Positions 63,259 to 64,000 of a stretch of DNA of 64,000 bases are shown here, piece after piece. The stretch spans positions 496,001 to 560,000 of the forward strand of contig NZ_QEII01000324.1 of the NCBI RefSeq assembly GCF_003347515.1. The letters are read 5' to 3'. The notes under the pieces were generated by a model that was not told where the DNA came from, ran no database searches, and saw nothing but the letters and a program-made list of their open reading frames with translations. Numbering within the stretch: the first letter of the stretch is position 1; every line of letters begins with the position of its first letter. The translations under genes and the position numbers were made by a program. This DNA comes from Rhodoferax ferrireducens. GTDB lineage: Bacteria > Pseudomonadota > Gammaproteobacteria > Burkholderiales > Burkholderiaceae_C.

Positions 63259-64000
63259 AGCCCGGCCCCGTGCCGGCGGAGCGCCTGCGCCTGATCCGCG
63301 CCCTGTTTGACGAGTACATCGAGCTGTACGCTGCGCGCGATGACAGCCTGACCGCGCGTTTCAGTGAAAACTTCAGCGGCTACACCGGTGGTGGCGATTT
63401 CCTCGTCAAGGACCGGGATGCGTGGGTGAAGATCACCCGGCAGGACTTCGCGCAGGTGACCGGCCGCATTCGCATCGAGGTGCTCGACCTTGCGCTGCAG
63501 GACCTCAGCGAGGAGGTCGTGGTCGCCACTGCTTTCTTCCACATTCACCTGCCCATCCCCGACCACATCCTGTCGCGCGAGACAGCGCGGCTGGTGCTGG
63601 TTTTTCGGCTGGAGGGCGAGGACTGGAAGATTGTGCACAGCGGCATCTCCATCCCCTATGGCCTGGTCCGGGCGGGCGAGGTCTATCCGATCAAGGGCTT
63701 GCACGAGCGCAACCGCGAGCTGGAGACACTGGTCGAGGAGCGCACCCGCTCGCTGGAAGAGGCCAATAGCAAGCTGGAGGCCTTGAGCAACACGGATGGG
63801 CTGACTGGCATTGCCAACCGGCGCTACTTCGACCGCATGCTGGCGCAGGAATGGCATCGGGCTCAACGCGCGGGCACGCCGCTGGCCCTGGTGATGCTCG
63901 ATGTGGACCTGTTCAAACACTACAACGACCACTACGGCCACGTTGCCGGCGACGGCTGCCTGCAGGCGCTGGCCCGAGCGCTGGTCAAGGCGGCGCGGCG
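63255..64000 (+). CDS. NTF2-like/GGDEF protein (3' end cut off by window)
   Basis: The frame is open to the right edge, giving about 248 residues. Residues 6-140 look like an NTF2-like/SnoaL domain (LFDEYIELYAARD, then FSGYTGGGD and a DWKIVHSGISIPYG end), a fold often used for small-molecule binding. A short coiled coil follows (ELETLVEERTRSLEEANSKL), and then the start of a GGDEF domain (NTDGLTGIANRRYFDRML, MLDVDLFKHYNDHYGH). The GGDEF motif itself lies beyond the window. TTG 63255, overlapping the msrA stop, or GTG 63270 could be the start. It is probably a diguanylate cyclase controlled by the NTF2-like domain. Confidence 0.8.
   Translation, partial: MKPGPVPAERLRLIRALFDEYIELYAARDDSLTARFSENFSGYTGGGDFLVKDRDAWVKITRQDFAQVTGRIRIEVLDLALQDLSEEVVVATAFFHIHLPIPDHILSRETARLVLVFRLEGEDWKIVHSGISIPYGLVRAGEVYPIKGLHERNRELETLVEERTRSLEEANSKLEALSNTDGLTGIANRRYFDRMLAQEWHRAQRAGTPLALVMLDVDLFKHYNDHYGHVAGDGCLQALARALVKAAR

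Overview
The window looks like chromosome from a beta-proteobacterium of the order Burkholderiales, most likely Comamonadaceae (Rhodoferax/Polaromonas-like). The reasons are the GC-rich coding style, the Bug/TctC-type binding protein, the beta-proteobacterial gene mix (waaC-waaA, pcm-rhodanese-tolC, aotJQMOP) and a dispersed ~60-bp repeat that sits inside reading frames. This is a judgement from gene content; no 16S or marker search was possible. There is no rRNA, tRNA, CRISPR array, integrase or insertion sequence that I can see.

Layout. 1-5.4 kb: a cut-off PLP enzyme, a chemoreceptor, an esterase with an extra C-terminal region, a LigB-type dioxygenase and its divergent LysR regulator. 5.4-9.7 kb: a complete basic-amino-acid ABC importer in the order aotJQMOP, with an internal terminator after the binding protein. 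9.7-12.3 kb: an FtsX-type permease. 12.3-13.2 kb: hpf and a CBS-domain protein. 13.2-17.6 kb: a LysR-controlled acid/CoA catabolic operon. 17.6-21.6 kb: a small heat-shock protein, an exported protein, an ABC ATPase, miaA and a Bcr/CflA exporter. 21.8-30 kb: a signalling block (PAS kinase with NarL-type regulator, an FNR-like regulator, a CheB-CheR-PAS fusion, a PAS-GGDEF protein). 30-40.8 kb: a stress/low-oxygen block (class II ribonucleotide reductase-like protein, shortened UspA, host-attachment-type protein, GroEL paralogue, two lipoproteins, Lon, Hsp20, Cfa, OmpW). 41-48 kb: alkylation repair (Ada-AlkA, Ogt), phosphohexomutase and LPS core genes. 48-55.4 kb: TolC, rhodanese, Pcm and a TetR-controlled RND pump. 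55.5-64 kb: c-di-GMP and phosphorelay proteins, an orphan periplasmic binding protein, MsrA and a truncated NTF2-like/GGDEF protein.

The strongest unifying signal is regulatory. Upstream of seven transcription units (hpf-CBS, hsp20 at 17.7 kb, the exported protein at 18.5 kb, the reductase-like gene, groEL, the divergent hsp20-lon/cfa pair, and ompW) there is a 14-bp FNR/ANR-like palindrome of the type TTGAY-N4-NNCAA. In each case 21-22 bp separate it from a -10-like hexamer, which is the geometry of a class II FNR-activated promoter (site centred near -41.5). An FNR-family regulator with an FNR-like recognition helix but no N-terminal cysteine cluster is encoded at 24.5 kb.

Within this putative regulon several products are catalytically or structurally altered. 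The reductase-like protein has Gly where the catalytic Glu should be, the GroEL paralogue lacks the Asp equivalent to E. coli D52, and the UspA protein has lost its middle in frame. I infer a low-oxygen/stress regulon that contains specialised or repurposed paralogues. A second notable feature is a dispersed repeat inserted in frame in at least four protein genes, including the neighbouring waaC and waaA.
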